Assembly (NCBI RefSeq): GCF_006539525.1
Contig: NZ_BJNE01000004.1
Span: 1 to 64,000, forward strand
Source: Glutamicibacter nicotianae
GTDB lineage: Bacteria; Actinomycetota; Actinomycetes; Actinomycetales; Micrococcaceae
Direction of reading: 5' to 3'
Length of the DNA: 64,000 nucleotides
A model generated the notes under the pieces. That model was given only the letters and a program-made list of their open reading frames with translations. It ran no database searches and had not been told where the DNA came from. A program made the translations under genes and the position numbers. This document shows, one piece after another, positions 15,465-23,249 of this stretch (positions within the stretch are counted from its first letter, which is position 1; every line of letters begins with the position of its first letter).

Positions 15465-16676
15465 CTACTTGGTTGCGTTCACGTTCTCGACGACGACTGC
15501 CAGCCCCTGGCCCACGCCGATGCAGATCGCGGCGATGCCGTATCGTTCGCCGGATTCCTGCAGCCGGCGGGCGACGGTGCCCAGGATGCGCAGGCCCGAG
15601 GCGCCCAGCGGGTGGCCGATGGCGATGGCCCCGCCCCAGGCGTTGACGATCGCCGGGTCGATATCCCAGGCACGGATGCAGGCCAGCGACTGGGCGGCGA
15701 AAGCCTCGTTCAGTTCCACCGCGGCGATGTCCGACCACTTCAGGCCGGCCTTGGCCAGCGCCTTGTTGGCCGCCTCGACCGGTGCGAAGCCGAAGAACTG
15801 CGGGTCCAGGGCGGCAGCGCCGTTGGAGACAATGCGGGCAATCGGGTCTGCGCCCAGCAGTTGCCCGCCGCGCTCGGAGCCGAGGAAGGCGGCCGAGGCG
15901 CCGTCGCTCATCGGCGAGGCGTTGCCGGCGGTGACCGTGGCGTTCTCCCCGGTGCGGAAGACGGTGCGCAGCTTGGAGAGGGTTTCGGTGGTGGAATCGG
16001 CGCGGATGGTCTCGTCGCGGGTGACTTCCACCCCCCGCTTGGTTGCCGGCGGCACCGGAACCACCAGGTTCTCGTACTTGCCGGCCTCCCAGGCGGCGGC
16101 CGCCTGCTGGTGCGAGCGGGCCGAGAACTCGTCCTGGTCCTCGCGGGAGATGTTGTGCTTCTCGCGCAGCTGTTCGGTGGCCTCGCCCAGTGACACCGTC
16201 CACTGACCCGGCATGGCCGGGTTGACCAGGCGCCAGCCCAGGGTGGTGTTGGCCAGTTCCAGGTTGCTCATCGGGAACGGGCGCTCGGTCTTGGGCAGCA
16301 CCCAGGGGGCGCGGGACATGGATTCGACGCCGCCGACCAGGACCAGGTCCGCGTCGCCGGTGGCGATCTGCCGGGAGGCGGCGATGGAGGCATCCAGCGA
16401 GGAGCCGCACAGGCGGTTCATCGTGGTGCCCGGCAGCGAGGTGGGCAGGCCAGCGAGCAGGGTGGCCATGCGGGCCACATTGCGGTTTTCCTCGCCGGCG
16501 CCGTTGGCGTTGCCGAAGATCGACTCGTCGATTTGCGCACTGTCCAGCTGCGGAGCGCGGGCTACCAGTTCGCGCACCACGTGGGCGGCCAGGTCGTCGG
16601 GACGGTGGCTGGACAGGGAGCCGCCGATTTTGCCGAATGGCGTGCGGATTGCGTCGTATAGGTAGGCCTGCTGCAT
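15465..16676 (-). CDS. pcaF: 3-oxoadipyl-CoA thiolase
   Basis: Thiolase of 403 aa that cleaves beta-ketoadipyl-CoA to succinyl-CoA and acetyl-CoA. The acyl-binding Cys is in TMNRLCGSSLDA, the conserved NEAFAAQ segment is present, and GGAIAIGHPLGASG and AAICIGVGQGLAVV carry the catalytic His and Cys. The N-terminal AYLYDAIRTPFGKIGGSLS is typical of PcaF. It is first in its unit, with a GGAG ribosome-binding site upstream and operator-like palindromes 28-124 bases before the start. Confidence 0.95.
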   Translation of the reverse strand: MQQAYLYDAIRTPFGKIGGSLSSHRPDDLAAHVVRELVARAPQLDSAQIDESIFGNANGAGEENRNVARMATLLAGLPTSLPGTTMNRLCGSSLDASIAASRQIATGDADLVLVGGVESMSRAPWVLPKTERPFPMSNLELANTTLGWRLVNPAMPGQWTVSLGEATEQLREKHNISREDQDEFSARSHQQAAAAWEAGKYENLVVPVPPATKRGVEVTRDETIRADSTTETLSKLRTVFRTGENATVTAGNASPMSDGASAAFLGSERGGQLLGADPIARIVSNGAAALDPQFFGFAPVEAANKALAKAGLKWSDIAAVELNEAFAAQSLACIRAWDIDPAIVNAWGGAIAIGHPLGASGLRILGTVARRLQESGERYGIAAICIGVGQGLAVVVENVNATK

Positions 16677-16703
16677 CGTCTCACTGCTCCATCGCTATAA
16701 GAT

Positions 16704-16718
16704 GTTCACATCGTGAAC
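16704..16718. promoter_or_regulatory. PcaR-type operator, copy 1
   Basis: GTTCACATCGTGAAC has perfect 6-bp arms around a 3-base centre and lies 28 bases upstream of the pcaF start. It is the first of three GTTC-N7-GAAC sites in the divergent pcaF/transporter region. Confidence 0.6.
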
Positions 16719-16722
16719 TTAT

Positions 16723-16737
16723 GTTCGTATGTTGAAC
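16723..16737. promoter_or_regulatory. PcaR-type operator, copy 2 (imperfect)
   Basis: GTTCGTATGTTGAAC keeps the outer GTTC and GAAC arms of copy 1 with less symmetry inside. It starts 19 bases from copy 1, about two helical turns, so both could be bound from one face of the DNA. Confidence 0.5.
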
Positions 16738-16785
16738 TTTACCAGTTTCCATCCATCGGGCACAAGGGTTTGGCCAGCCCCACCT

Positions 16786-16800
16786 GTTCGCTGTGCGAAC
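16786..16800. promoter_or_regulatory. PcaR-type operator, copy 3
   Basis: GTTCGCTGTGCGAAC has perfect 6-bp arms and lies about 90 bases before the transporter start, likely serving the rightward promoter. It shares GTTCnnnnnnnGAAC with copies 1 and 2. Confidence 0.6.
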
Positions 16801-16888
16801 TTTTGGTCACTATTCGAATGAGGTGCTAGTCTCACTTGGTCATGAGCTGCATCACTGCCATGGCGTCGCGTCTTCGAAAGGATCAAGA

Positions 16889-18082
16889 TTGTCCGCGCCC
16901 ACCACTAGCACCTCCCCACAACGACTCGGTGGCTGGATCGCCGCCCTCTGCTTTTTCATCGTGGTCTTCGAGGGCTACGACATCGTCGCACTGGGCGCCA
17001 CAATCCCAATGCTCACCGACCCGGATGTCGGCGGCTTCAGCGTCGGAGCCATGAACTGGGTCAACACCTTCTCGCTGATCGGCGTGGGCGTGGGCGCCGC
17101 ATTCATGGGCCGCTTGGCCGACCGTTTCGGTCGGCGCCGCCCACTGCTTCTCGCAGTGCTCGTCTTCTCGATCTTCACGCTGGTCTTCCCGCTCATGCCC
17201 TCGGCGTTCCTGATGGGCCTGGTGCGCTTCATCGCGGGCCTCGGGCTGGGCGGCTGCATGCCGGTAGCGCTGGCGCTGATGCAGGAGAACGCGCCGGTGG
17301 GACGCCGCGCGCTGGCCAACAACTTGCCGATGGTCGGCTACCACCTCGGCGCGGTACTGGCCTCGCTGGCTGGCAAGGCCGCCGGCGTGCACTGGTCGCT
17401 GCTCTACTACCTGGGCGGCGGCCTGGGCCTGGCGCTGCTGGCGCTGCTGTGGTTCAAGCTGCCGGATAGCGAAGTGGCTGCCGCGGATGAGCGGACCTCG
17501 GCAATGGATGTGCTCAAGCCCAAGTACCTGCGCAGCTCCATCGGCTTGTGGATTGCCGCCTTCATGGGCCTGGTGCTGGTCTACGGCCTGAATGCCTGGC
17601 TGCCGAAGATCATGGGCGCTGCCGGCTACCCGGTGGCCGATTCGCTGACCATGCTCTTCGTGCTGAACCTCGGCGCGATTGCCGGCCTGATCATCAGCGC
17701 CTACGCGGCGGATGCCAAGGGCATCAAGCTCATCTCGCTGCTCTGGTTCGCCGCGTCCGCGGTGTTCCTGCTGCTGCTGGCCGTGCCATTCGGCAGCCAG
17801 GTGCTGCTCACCGCGATCCTGTTCGTCACCGGCATCTTCGTGTTCAGCGCCCAGTGCCTGATGTATGTCTATGCCGGGCACGTGTACCCGCGCGACATGG
17901 TGGCTACCGGCATCGGCCTGGCCTCGGGCATCGGCCGCTTCGGCGCCATCATCGGCCCCTACGTCACCGGCCTGATGGTTGCCGCGGGTACCGCCTACCC
18001 GGGCGCGTTCTTCCTCTATGGCGGCGCGGCTCTGATCGCAGTCCTGGTCATCGCGCAGATCCCGAAGCCGAAGAGCGCGTAG
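16889..18082 (+). CDS. pcaK: MFS aromatic-acid:H+ symporter (AAHS family, PcaK-like)
   Basis: Membrane transporter of 397 aa with about 12 helices that probably imports 4-hydroxybenzoate or protocatechuate. The N-terminal FFIVVFEGYDIVALGATIP with its conserved Asp and the loop GRLADRFGRRRPLL are marks of the aromatic-acid/H+ symporter family. The second cytoplasmic repeat is modified (ADAKGIKLIS). TTG 16889 is preferred because GAAAGGA precedes it; a longer frame from 16793 overlaps operator copy 3. It is divergent from pcaF and ends at a strong hairpin. Confidence 0.85.
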   Translation: MSAPTTSTSPQRLGGWIAALCFFIVVFEGYDIVALGATIPMLTDPDVGGFSVGAMNWVNTFSLIGVGVGAAFMGRLADRFGRRRPLLLAVLVFSIFTLVFPLMPSAFLMGLVRFIAGLGLGGCMPVALALMQENAPVGRRALANNLPMVGYHLGAVLASLAGKAAGVHWSLLYYLGGGLGLALLALLWFKLPDSEVAAADERTSAMDVLKPKYLRSSIGLWIAAFMGLVLVYGLNAWLPKIMGAAGYPVADSLTMLFVLNLGAIAGLIISAYAADAKGIKLISLLWFAASAVFLLLLAVPFGSQVLLTAILFVTGIFVFSAQCLMYVYAGHVYPRDMVATGIGLASGIGRFGAIIGPYVTGLMVAAGTAYPGAFFLYGGAALIAVLVIAQIPKPKSA

Positions 18083-18111
18083 CCGCGCGCAGCAGCTGTT
18101 CCCTGCAAGCA

Positions 18112-18146
18112 ACGCCGGGCCCCTTCCCAAGGGGCCCGGCGTTCTT
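18112..18146. terminator. Bidirectional hairpin terminator
   Basis: A 14-bp perfect stem, ACGCCGGGCCCCTT with AAGGGGCCCGGCGT and loop CCC, followed by TCTTC. It lies between the converging transporter and lipoprotein genes and can serve both. Confidence 0.75.
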
Positions 18147-18182
18147 CATGCTGCGATTGAGGCGCCTTTCACCTGTGCACTG

Positions 18183-18851
18183 CTATTGGGCGTTGAAAGC
18201 GACATCCAGCGGCTGCCACCCGGTGGTTTCGTCGAACTCCGGCTCCTGCACAGCCAGCCGGCAGATCGATCCGATGAAGTTCCCATCCTTGTCGTAGGCG
18301 ACCTCGTCCCAGGTGCTGTCGATGCCCTGGCAGGACACCGGCTCAATCTGGCCGCTCGCCTTACCCCCGGAATCGAGCACCTCGCCGGCGGCGCGTTCCA
18401 TCCCGAAGTTGGCAAAGGCCACCTTGTCATCGCCATCTTCTTCCTGGAACTGGTCCAGGCTGCTGGAGATCTCGACGATGCTGAACTGCCCGTCGGCAAT
18501 GCTCCCGCCCTCGGCGTACACCCGGTCGATTGCGGCGATCTGCTCCTGGCACAGCGAGCAGTCCGGAGCGGAGAATTCCTTGAGCGACGCAGTGTCTCCG
18601 GTGGCCACCGCATGGTTCAGCAGGGCTACCCAGTAGTCGGCAGCGGCTTCAAGGCCCTCCTCGGTTTCCTCCTCCAAGCCCGCAGGCGGTTGCGGCGCCT
18701 TGGCAGCCTGCTGCGCAGAATCCGAGCCGGATGCCGCCGTGGCGTCCGGCTGATTGCCGGCACCCTCCTCGGACACTCCGACGCAACCGCTGGCGGCCAG
18801 CGCCACGGCAGCCGACAGCGCAACCAGTTCCATTTTATGAATTCGAACCAT
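18183..18851 (-). CDS. DUF6318 family lipoprotein
   Basis: Secreted lipoprotein of 222 aa. The signal ends in a lipobox LAASGC, followed by a low-complexity linker rich in Ala, Ser, Gln and Pro. The folded part AADYWVALLNHAVATGDTASLKEFSAPDCSLCQEQIAAIDRVYAEGG, with its CSLC pair and WY-like helices, matches the DUF6318 family of actinobacterial lipoproteins with unknown role. ATG 18851 has GAGGAG upstream; the longer frame to 18896 is less likely. It stands alone. Confidence 0.8.
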   Translation of the reverse strand: MVRIHKMELVALSAAVALAASGCVGVSEEGAGNQPDATAASGSDSAQQAAKAPQPPAGLEEETEEGLEAAADYWVALLNHAVATGDTASLKEFSAPDCSLCQEQIAAIDRVYAEGGSIADGQFSIVEISSSLDQFQEEDGDDKVAFANFGMERAAGEVLDSGGKASGQIEPVSCQGIDSTWDEVAYDKDGNFIGSICRLAVQEPEFDETTGWQPLDVAFNAQ

Positions 18852-18896
18852 GTCCACCCGCTCCTCAATAGGTACGCCCCCACCTGCAACCGACAA

Positions 18897-19474
18897 TACA
18901 TCAATCGGTTGGAAAATAGGATGCCGAGAGGCTAATTCATTCTCCGCTGCTTCGGCCTACTGGCCGCGGCCTGGAGTGGGAGGCGTTGGAGGCTGCTCAT
19001 CGGGCGGATTGCCGGCACCCGGGTCGGGCTCCGTTCCCGGCTCCGGGACGCGCGGCAACGACGAATACCCGCCAGTTGACCTTGGGACCGGGGTGCTCGA
19101 TGAGTTCGCCGGGCCCCTTGCTCAGTTCAGTACTGGTGATCGGCGCCCTGAATTCCTCGGCTTCTTGCTGACGCCGAACTTGCTGCGTCCAACGGTGAGA
19201 TTCGGCTTCTCATCTGGATCCGGCGACGTACCGCTGCGCTCTGCCACCAGGATCTCCCTGAAGTCCAGGTCCAATCACGGCTCCGGCTCCCCTCGCCCGC
19301 CTATACTGCGCCACTCGCCCGGCGGGCGCGTGGCCCCCTCCGCAAGGCCGTGGTCATCGGTGTACCTGTGCTCAGCCTAGGCACGTTGCGGTTCGCGGGT
19401 CTAGCATCCCGGGAGTTGAATCGCTCTCTTTCGCCTGGCCTCAGGTCGCTGGCCTGCTGGTCTAGAGTAGTGCC
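18897..19474. other. Intergenic region, possible gene remnant
   Basis: About 580 bases without an intact gene. On the minus strand a reading such as DFREILVAERSGTSPDPDEKPNLTVGRSKFGVSKKP (about 19280-19160) and a Pro-rich tail ending GRGQ near 18960 look protein-like but lie in different frames, as in a decayed gene. Long plus-strand frames here have atypical Arg/Ser-rich composition and are probably chance. The last part carries the promoter of the IclR gene. Confidence 0.3.
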
Positions 19475-20221
19475 ATGGCCAATTCGCCCAGCGGGGATTC
19501 GATGCTGGACCGCCTGGTGCGGATCCTTGACGCCTTCGACGCGCACAACCCGCAGCTGACCGTCAGCGCACTGTCCCGCCGGGCCGATATTCCCAAAGCC
19601 ACCATGTACCGCTTGCTGGATGAATTGGTCTCCCACGACTTGCTGGCCCGTGACAATACCGGCCAGGTGCGCCTCGGGTTGCGCCTGTGGGAACTGGCCA
19701 ATCGAAGTGCTGCCACCTACGATCTCCGTACCGCAGCGCTGCCCTTCATGGAGGACATCAACCAGCTGCTGGGGCAGAACACCCAGTTATCCGTTCTCCA
19801 CCAGGACGAAGTGCTGATCATCGAACGGCTCTCCCGGCCCGGCTCCGTGGTGAACCAGGCGAATGTCGCAGGGCGCATGCCGGTGCACCGCACTTCGATG
19901 GGCATGGCCCTCCTGGCTTTTTCCCGGCCCGAGATCATTCGCGGTTTCCTTGAACGCCACCGCGAGCTGATGACCGCGGCACATCCTGATTTCCACGCGG
20001 AAATAGCAGAAATCCGGCGCATCGGGTTCGCTTCATTGGACGGATTCATCGACTCGGAAACCACTGGTGTGGCTGCCCCGATCCTCGACGAAGCCGGATA
20101 CCAGGTTGCTGTCATTTCGGTGGTGGTCCCCCGGGACTCGGGAGCCTTGCAACCAGCGGCTTTGGCCTTGCGCACCGCGGCCCGTGGCATTGCCCGCGCA
20201 CTGCATATCAGGGACAGCTAG
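19475..20221 (+). CDS. IclR-family regulator upstream of pobA (PobR-like)
   Basis: Regulator of 248 aa. The winged helix is LTVSALSRRADIPKATMYRLLDELVSHDLLARDNTGQVRLG, and the effector domain includes MPVHRTSMGMALLAFSRPE and GFASLDGFIDSETTGVAAPILDEAGYQVAVISVVVP. It is followed by pobA after 218 bases that contain a palindrome (20289-20305), which suggests it controls 4-hydroxybenzoate hydroxylase. It is only distantly similar to the PcaR-like protein at 13253-14035, so the two probably answer to different signals. Confidence 0.82.
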   Translation: MANSPSGDSMLDRLVRILDAFDAHNPQLTVSALSRRADIPKATMYRLLDELVSHDLLARDNTGQVRLGLRLWELANRSAATYDLRTAALPFMEDINQLLGQNTQLSVLHQDEVLIIERLSRPGSVVNQANVAGRMPVHRTSMGMALLAFSRPEIIRGFLERHRELMTAAHPDFHAEIAEIRRIGFASLDGFIDSETTGVAAPILDEAGYQVAVISVVVPRDSGALQPAALALRTAARGIARALHIRDS

Positions 20222-20288
20222 CGGCGAGGCCAGGACGGACAGCTGCCCGCCGTGCGATACCGCCGCTGCATGGATACGCATCCAATTA

Positions 20289-20305
20289 TTCTCATTCATT
20301 GAGAA
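20289..20305. promoter_or_regulatory. Operator-like palindrome upstream of pobA
   Basis: TTCTCATTCATTGAGAA has perfect 6-bp arms and a 5-base centre, about 135-150 bases before the pobA start. It is unlike the GTTC-N7-GAAC sites at pcaF, fitting a separate regulator such as the adjacent IclR protein. Confidence 0.5.
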
Positions 20306-20439
20306 CGTGGCTGTCGGCCAGGTCACCTGCATCGCATGCTTGTGGAAGTTCCCCAATACTTCCCTCGGCCATATGACCCCGTCCGGCAACGCAGCCGGCC
20401 GCGCGGGACATGGCCCAGACGACAGCAAGGCAAGGTCCC

Positions 20440-21636
20440 ATGGTCCAGAATCCACGCATCCTCAAGACCAAGGTCGGCATCATCGGCGGCGGTCCGGCCG
20501 GGCTCATGCTTTCGCATCTGCTGGCCAAGACCGGCATCGATAACATCGTCGTGGAAATGCGCGACCACGAAACCATCCGCAATACGCATCGCGCCGGAAT
20601 CCTCGAAGCCCAAGCGGTGCAGATGCTCACCGAGTCGGGCGTCGACGGCCGCGTGCTCACCCACGGCGACGAGCACGCCGGCATCGACCTGCGCTTCAAT
20701 GGCGAATCCCACCCGCTGGACTTCCGCGACCTGGTGGACGCCACCGTCACCCTCTACGCGCAGAACGAGGTGTTCGTGGATCTGTCCGCGGCCCGCCACC
20801 GCGACCAGGGCGACGTGCGCTACTCCTGCGAGGTCACCGAGATCCTGGACATGGAGACCACCACCCCGAAGTTCCGCTTCACCGACGCCGAGGGCACCGA
20901 GTTCGAAGTGCACGCTGATGTGATCGTCGGTGCCGACGGCTCGCGCTCCTTCGCCCGCCGCCAGATACCCGAGACCGTCAAGCAGGACTTCAAGGTCACC
21001 TACCCCTTCGCCTGGTTCGGCATCCTCACCGAAGCGCCGAAGTCCGCACCCGAGCTGATCTACGCCAACTCCCCGCATGGCTTTGCGCTGATCTCCCAGC
21101 GCAGCGAAACCGTGCAACGCATGTACTTCCAGTGCGACCCGAACGAAGACGTGAACGCCTGGAGCGATGACCGCATCTGGGCCGAACTGCAAAAGCGCGT
21201 GGACGGGCCGGATAACTTCCAGCTGAAGACCGGGCCGATCTTCGACAAGACCGTGCTGGGCTTCCGCTCCTTCGTGCGCGAACCGCTCTCCCACGGGCGC
21301 CTGTTCCTGATCGGCGACGCCGGGAACACCGTCCCGCCCACCGGCGCCAAGGGCCTGAACCTCGCCTTCGCCGATGTGAAGGTGCTCTTCGAAGCGCTGG
21401 ATTCCTACTTCTCCACCGGCAGCGACCAGCTGCTGGAAGGCTACTCCGACCTCGCGCTGAAGCGGGTGTGGAAGGCGCAGAACTTCTCCTACTGGATGAC
21501 CTCCATGCTCCACACCCCGGTAGGCGGCGACCCGTTCATGGCCAAGCGCGCCCTGGGCGAGCTGGAAACCGTCACCTCCTCGCGGTTCGGCCAGCAGTAC
21601 CTGGCCGAGTCCTACACCGGCTGGCCCCACGCCTGA
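20440..21636 (+). CDS. pobA: 4-hydroxybenzoate 3-monooxygenase
   Basis: Flavoprotein hydroxylase (398 aa) that makes protocatechuate from 4-hydroxybenzoate with NAD(P)H and O2. The FAD motif GIIGGGPAGLMLSHLL lies near residue 13, followed by THRAGILEAQAVQML. The DG motif VGADGSRSFARRQIP and the second FAD motif LIGDAGNTVPPTGAKGLNLAFADVKVL are present. ATG 20440 has AAGGCAAGG upstream; ATG 20410 would add 10 residues. It begins the run pobA-pcaH-pcaG-pcaB-pcaD-pcaC, all on the plus strand with short gaps. Confidence 0.95.
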   Translation: MVQNPRILKTKVGIIGGGPAGLMLSHLLAKTGIDNIVVEMRDHETIRNTHRAGILEAQAVQMLTESGVDGRVLTHGDEHAGIDLRFNGESHPLDFRDLVDATVTLYAQNEVFVDLSAARHRDQGDVRYSCEVTEILDMETTTPKFRFTDAEGTEFEVHADVIVGADGSRSFARRQIPETVKQDFKVTYPFAWFGILTEAPKSAPELIYANSPHGFALISQRSETVQRMYFQCDPNEDVNAWSDDRIWAELQKRVDGPDNFQLKTGPIFDKTVLGFRSFVREPLSHGRLFLIGDAGNTVPPTGAKGLNLAFADVKVLFEALDSYFSTGSDQLLEGYSDLALKRVWKAQNFSYWMTSMLHTPVGGDPFMAKRALGELETVTSSRFGQQYLAESYTGWPHA

Positions 21637-21676
21637 ACTCCCTGACTTACCACCGCATCCTTGAAAGGAGCCCGCA

Positions 21677-22525
21677 TTGAGCACCGGCACCACGCACCAG
21701 GACGGCACCGAAGCCGAATCCTTCGCCAACTCGCATCTGCTGGACCCGGCGGCAACCACCGCCAGCCAGGATGAGATCAGCGGCGAAATCGCAGACATCC
21801 ACGAGGCCTACCGCCAGGAAGTCCTGGCCGGCAAGAAGGCCGAAACCCAGCCGCGCATCGATTTCGCACCCTACCGCTCCTCGCTGCTGCGCCACCCGAC
21901 CAAGAACCTGCATCACGCGGATCCGGAAACCATCGAGCTGCACTCCCCGGCCTTCGGCCAGCGCGACGTGCACGCACTGGAATCGGATCTGACCATCCAG
22001 CACAACGGCGAGCCGATCGGCGAGCGCATTGTGGTGGCAGGCCGCGTGCTGGATGGCGACGGCCGCCCGGTGGCCGGGCAGCTGGTGGAAATCTGGCAGG
22101 CCAACGCCGCCGGCCGCTACATCCACAAGCGCGACCAGCACCCGGCCCCGATCGACCCGAACTTCACCGGCGTAGGCCGGGCGATCACCGGCCCGAACGG
22201 CGAATACTCGTTCACCACCATCAAGCCGGCGCCGTACCCGTGGAAGAACCACCACAACGCCTGGCGCCCGGCGCACATCCACTTCTCGCTGTTCGGCACC
22301 GATTTCACCCAGCGCATGATCACCCAGATGTACTTCCCCGGCGATCCGCTGTTCGCGCTGGATCCGATCTACCAGTCGATCACAGATGCGAAGGCCCGCG
22401 ACCGCCTGGTCGCCACCTACGACCATTCGCTGACCAGCCACGAATGGGCCACCGGCTACAACTGGGACATCGTGCTCACCGGCAGCAACCGCACCTGGAT
22501 GGAAGACGAAGAGGGAGAGCACTAA
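21677..22525 (+). CDS. pcaH: Protocatechuate 3,4-dioxygenase beta subunit
   Basis: Iron-bearing subunit (282 aa) of the intradiol dioxygenase that opens protocatechuate to 3-carboxy-cis,cis-muconate. The Fe(III) ligands are seen as Tyr in AAGRYIHKRDQHP, Tyr in KPAPYPWKNH, and two His in WRPAHIHFSLFG. The N-terminal region is longer than in many homologues (about 45 extra residues before DFAPYRSSLLRHP). The start is TTG 21677 with GAAAGGAG upstream. It abuts pcaG with no gap, as expected for the alpha-beta complex. Confidence 0.95.
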   Translation: MSTGTTHQDGTEAESFANSHLLDPAATTASQDEISGEIADIHEAYRQEVLAGKKAETQPRIDFAPYRSSLLRHPTKNLHHADPETIELHSPAFGQRDVHALESDLTIQHNGEPIGERIVVAGRVLDGDGRPVAGQLVEIWQANAAGRYIHKRDQHPAPIDPNFTGVGRAITGPNGEYSFTTIKPAPYPWKNHHNAWRPAHIHFSLFGTDFTQRMITQMYFPGDPLFALDPIYQSITDAKARDRLVATYDHSLTSHEWATGYNWDIVLTGSNRTWMEDEEGEH

Positions 22526-23104
22526 ATGGCACAGGCACCTGAACTGAAACTCGTCCCGACCCCGGGACAGACCATCGGCCCGTTCTACGGCTATGCATTG
22601 CCCTTCGAGAAGGACAACGAGCTGGCCAGCCAGGCCAACCCGAACTCGGTGCGCCTGCACGGGGTCATCACCGATGGCAACGGCGAGGTCATCCCGGACG
22701 CGCTGCTGGAAATCTGGCAGGCCGACGAGCACGGCAAGGTCGTCTCGCGCGACGGCTCGCTGGTCCGCGACGGCTACACCTTCACCGGGTGGGGCCGCGT
22801 GGCCGTGGACAACGTCGGGCACTACACCTTCACCACGGTGAACCCTGGCCCCACCGAAGAAGGCAAGGCGCCGTTCATCATGCTCACGGTCTTCGCCCGC
22901 GGCCTGCTCAACCGGCTGTTCACCCGCATCTACCTGCCGGAGGACACGAAAGCGCTGGCCAATGACCCGCTGCTGGCATCGCTGAGCGAAGCAGAACGCT
23001 CCACGCTGATCGCCACCCGCGAACAGGACGGCTCGCTGCGCTTCGACATCCGGTTGCAGGGCGAGAACGAGACGGTGTTCCTGTCCTACCCGCGCGAAAG
23101 CTAG
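22526..23104 (+). CDS. pcaG: Protocatechuate 3,4-dioxygenase alpha subunit
   Basis: Non-iron alpha subunit (192 aa) of the same dioxygenase. It shares the intradiol fold (LHGVITDGNGEVIPDALLEIWQADEHGKV, GWGRVAVDNVGHYTFTTVNPGP) but lacks the Tyr/His metal ligand set. The ATG directly follows the pcaH stop. The gap to pcaB (about 145 bases) holds a hairpin and a small palindrome, so expression may drop after this gene. Confidence 0.94.
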   Translation: MAQAPELKLVPTPGQTIGPFYGYALPFEKDNELASQANPNSVRLHGVITDGNGEVIPDALLEIWQADEHGKVVSRDGSLVRDGYTFTGWGRVAVDNVGHYTFTTVNPGPTEEGKAPFIMLTVFARGLLNRLFTRIYLPEDTKALANDPLLASLSEAERSTLIATREQDGSLRFDIRLQGENETVFLSYPRES

Positions 23105-23137
23105 AACCCATCGCACCACCCCGCCAGGCTGCCCCGG

Positions 23138-23157
23138 CGCCCGTACTGTTACGGGCG
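23138..23157 (+). terminator. Hairpin between pcaG and pcaB
   Basis: CGCCCGTA and TACGGGCG form a perfect 8-bp stem with a CTGT loop 33 bases past the pcaG stop. No U-run follows. It may attenuate transcription or protect the pcaHG message. Confidence 0.4.
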
Positions 23158-23199
23158 TTGAAGCGCTCGGCGGGGTTTCGCCAGTTGCCGGGCACTAGA

Positions 23200-23212
23200 G
23201 TTCTAGAAGAAC
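23200..23212. promoter_or_regulatory. Short palindrome upstream of pcaB
   Basis: GTTCTAGAAGAAC has 5-bp arms around a 3-base centre. It resembles the GTTC...GAAC sites at pcaF but is two bases shorter. It may mark a second promoter for pcaB-pcaD-pcaC; support is weak. Confidence 0.3.
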
Positions 23213-23249
23213 GGCGTGCACGCTAAACAGCTAAGAAACGAGGGATCGA

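Noticed and set aside
18850-19380. Plus-strand frame of 176 codons
   Set aside because: Composition is Arg/Ser/Pro-rich and unlike a folded protein; it overlaps the start of the real lipoprotein gene on the other strand.
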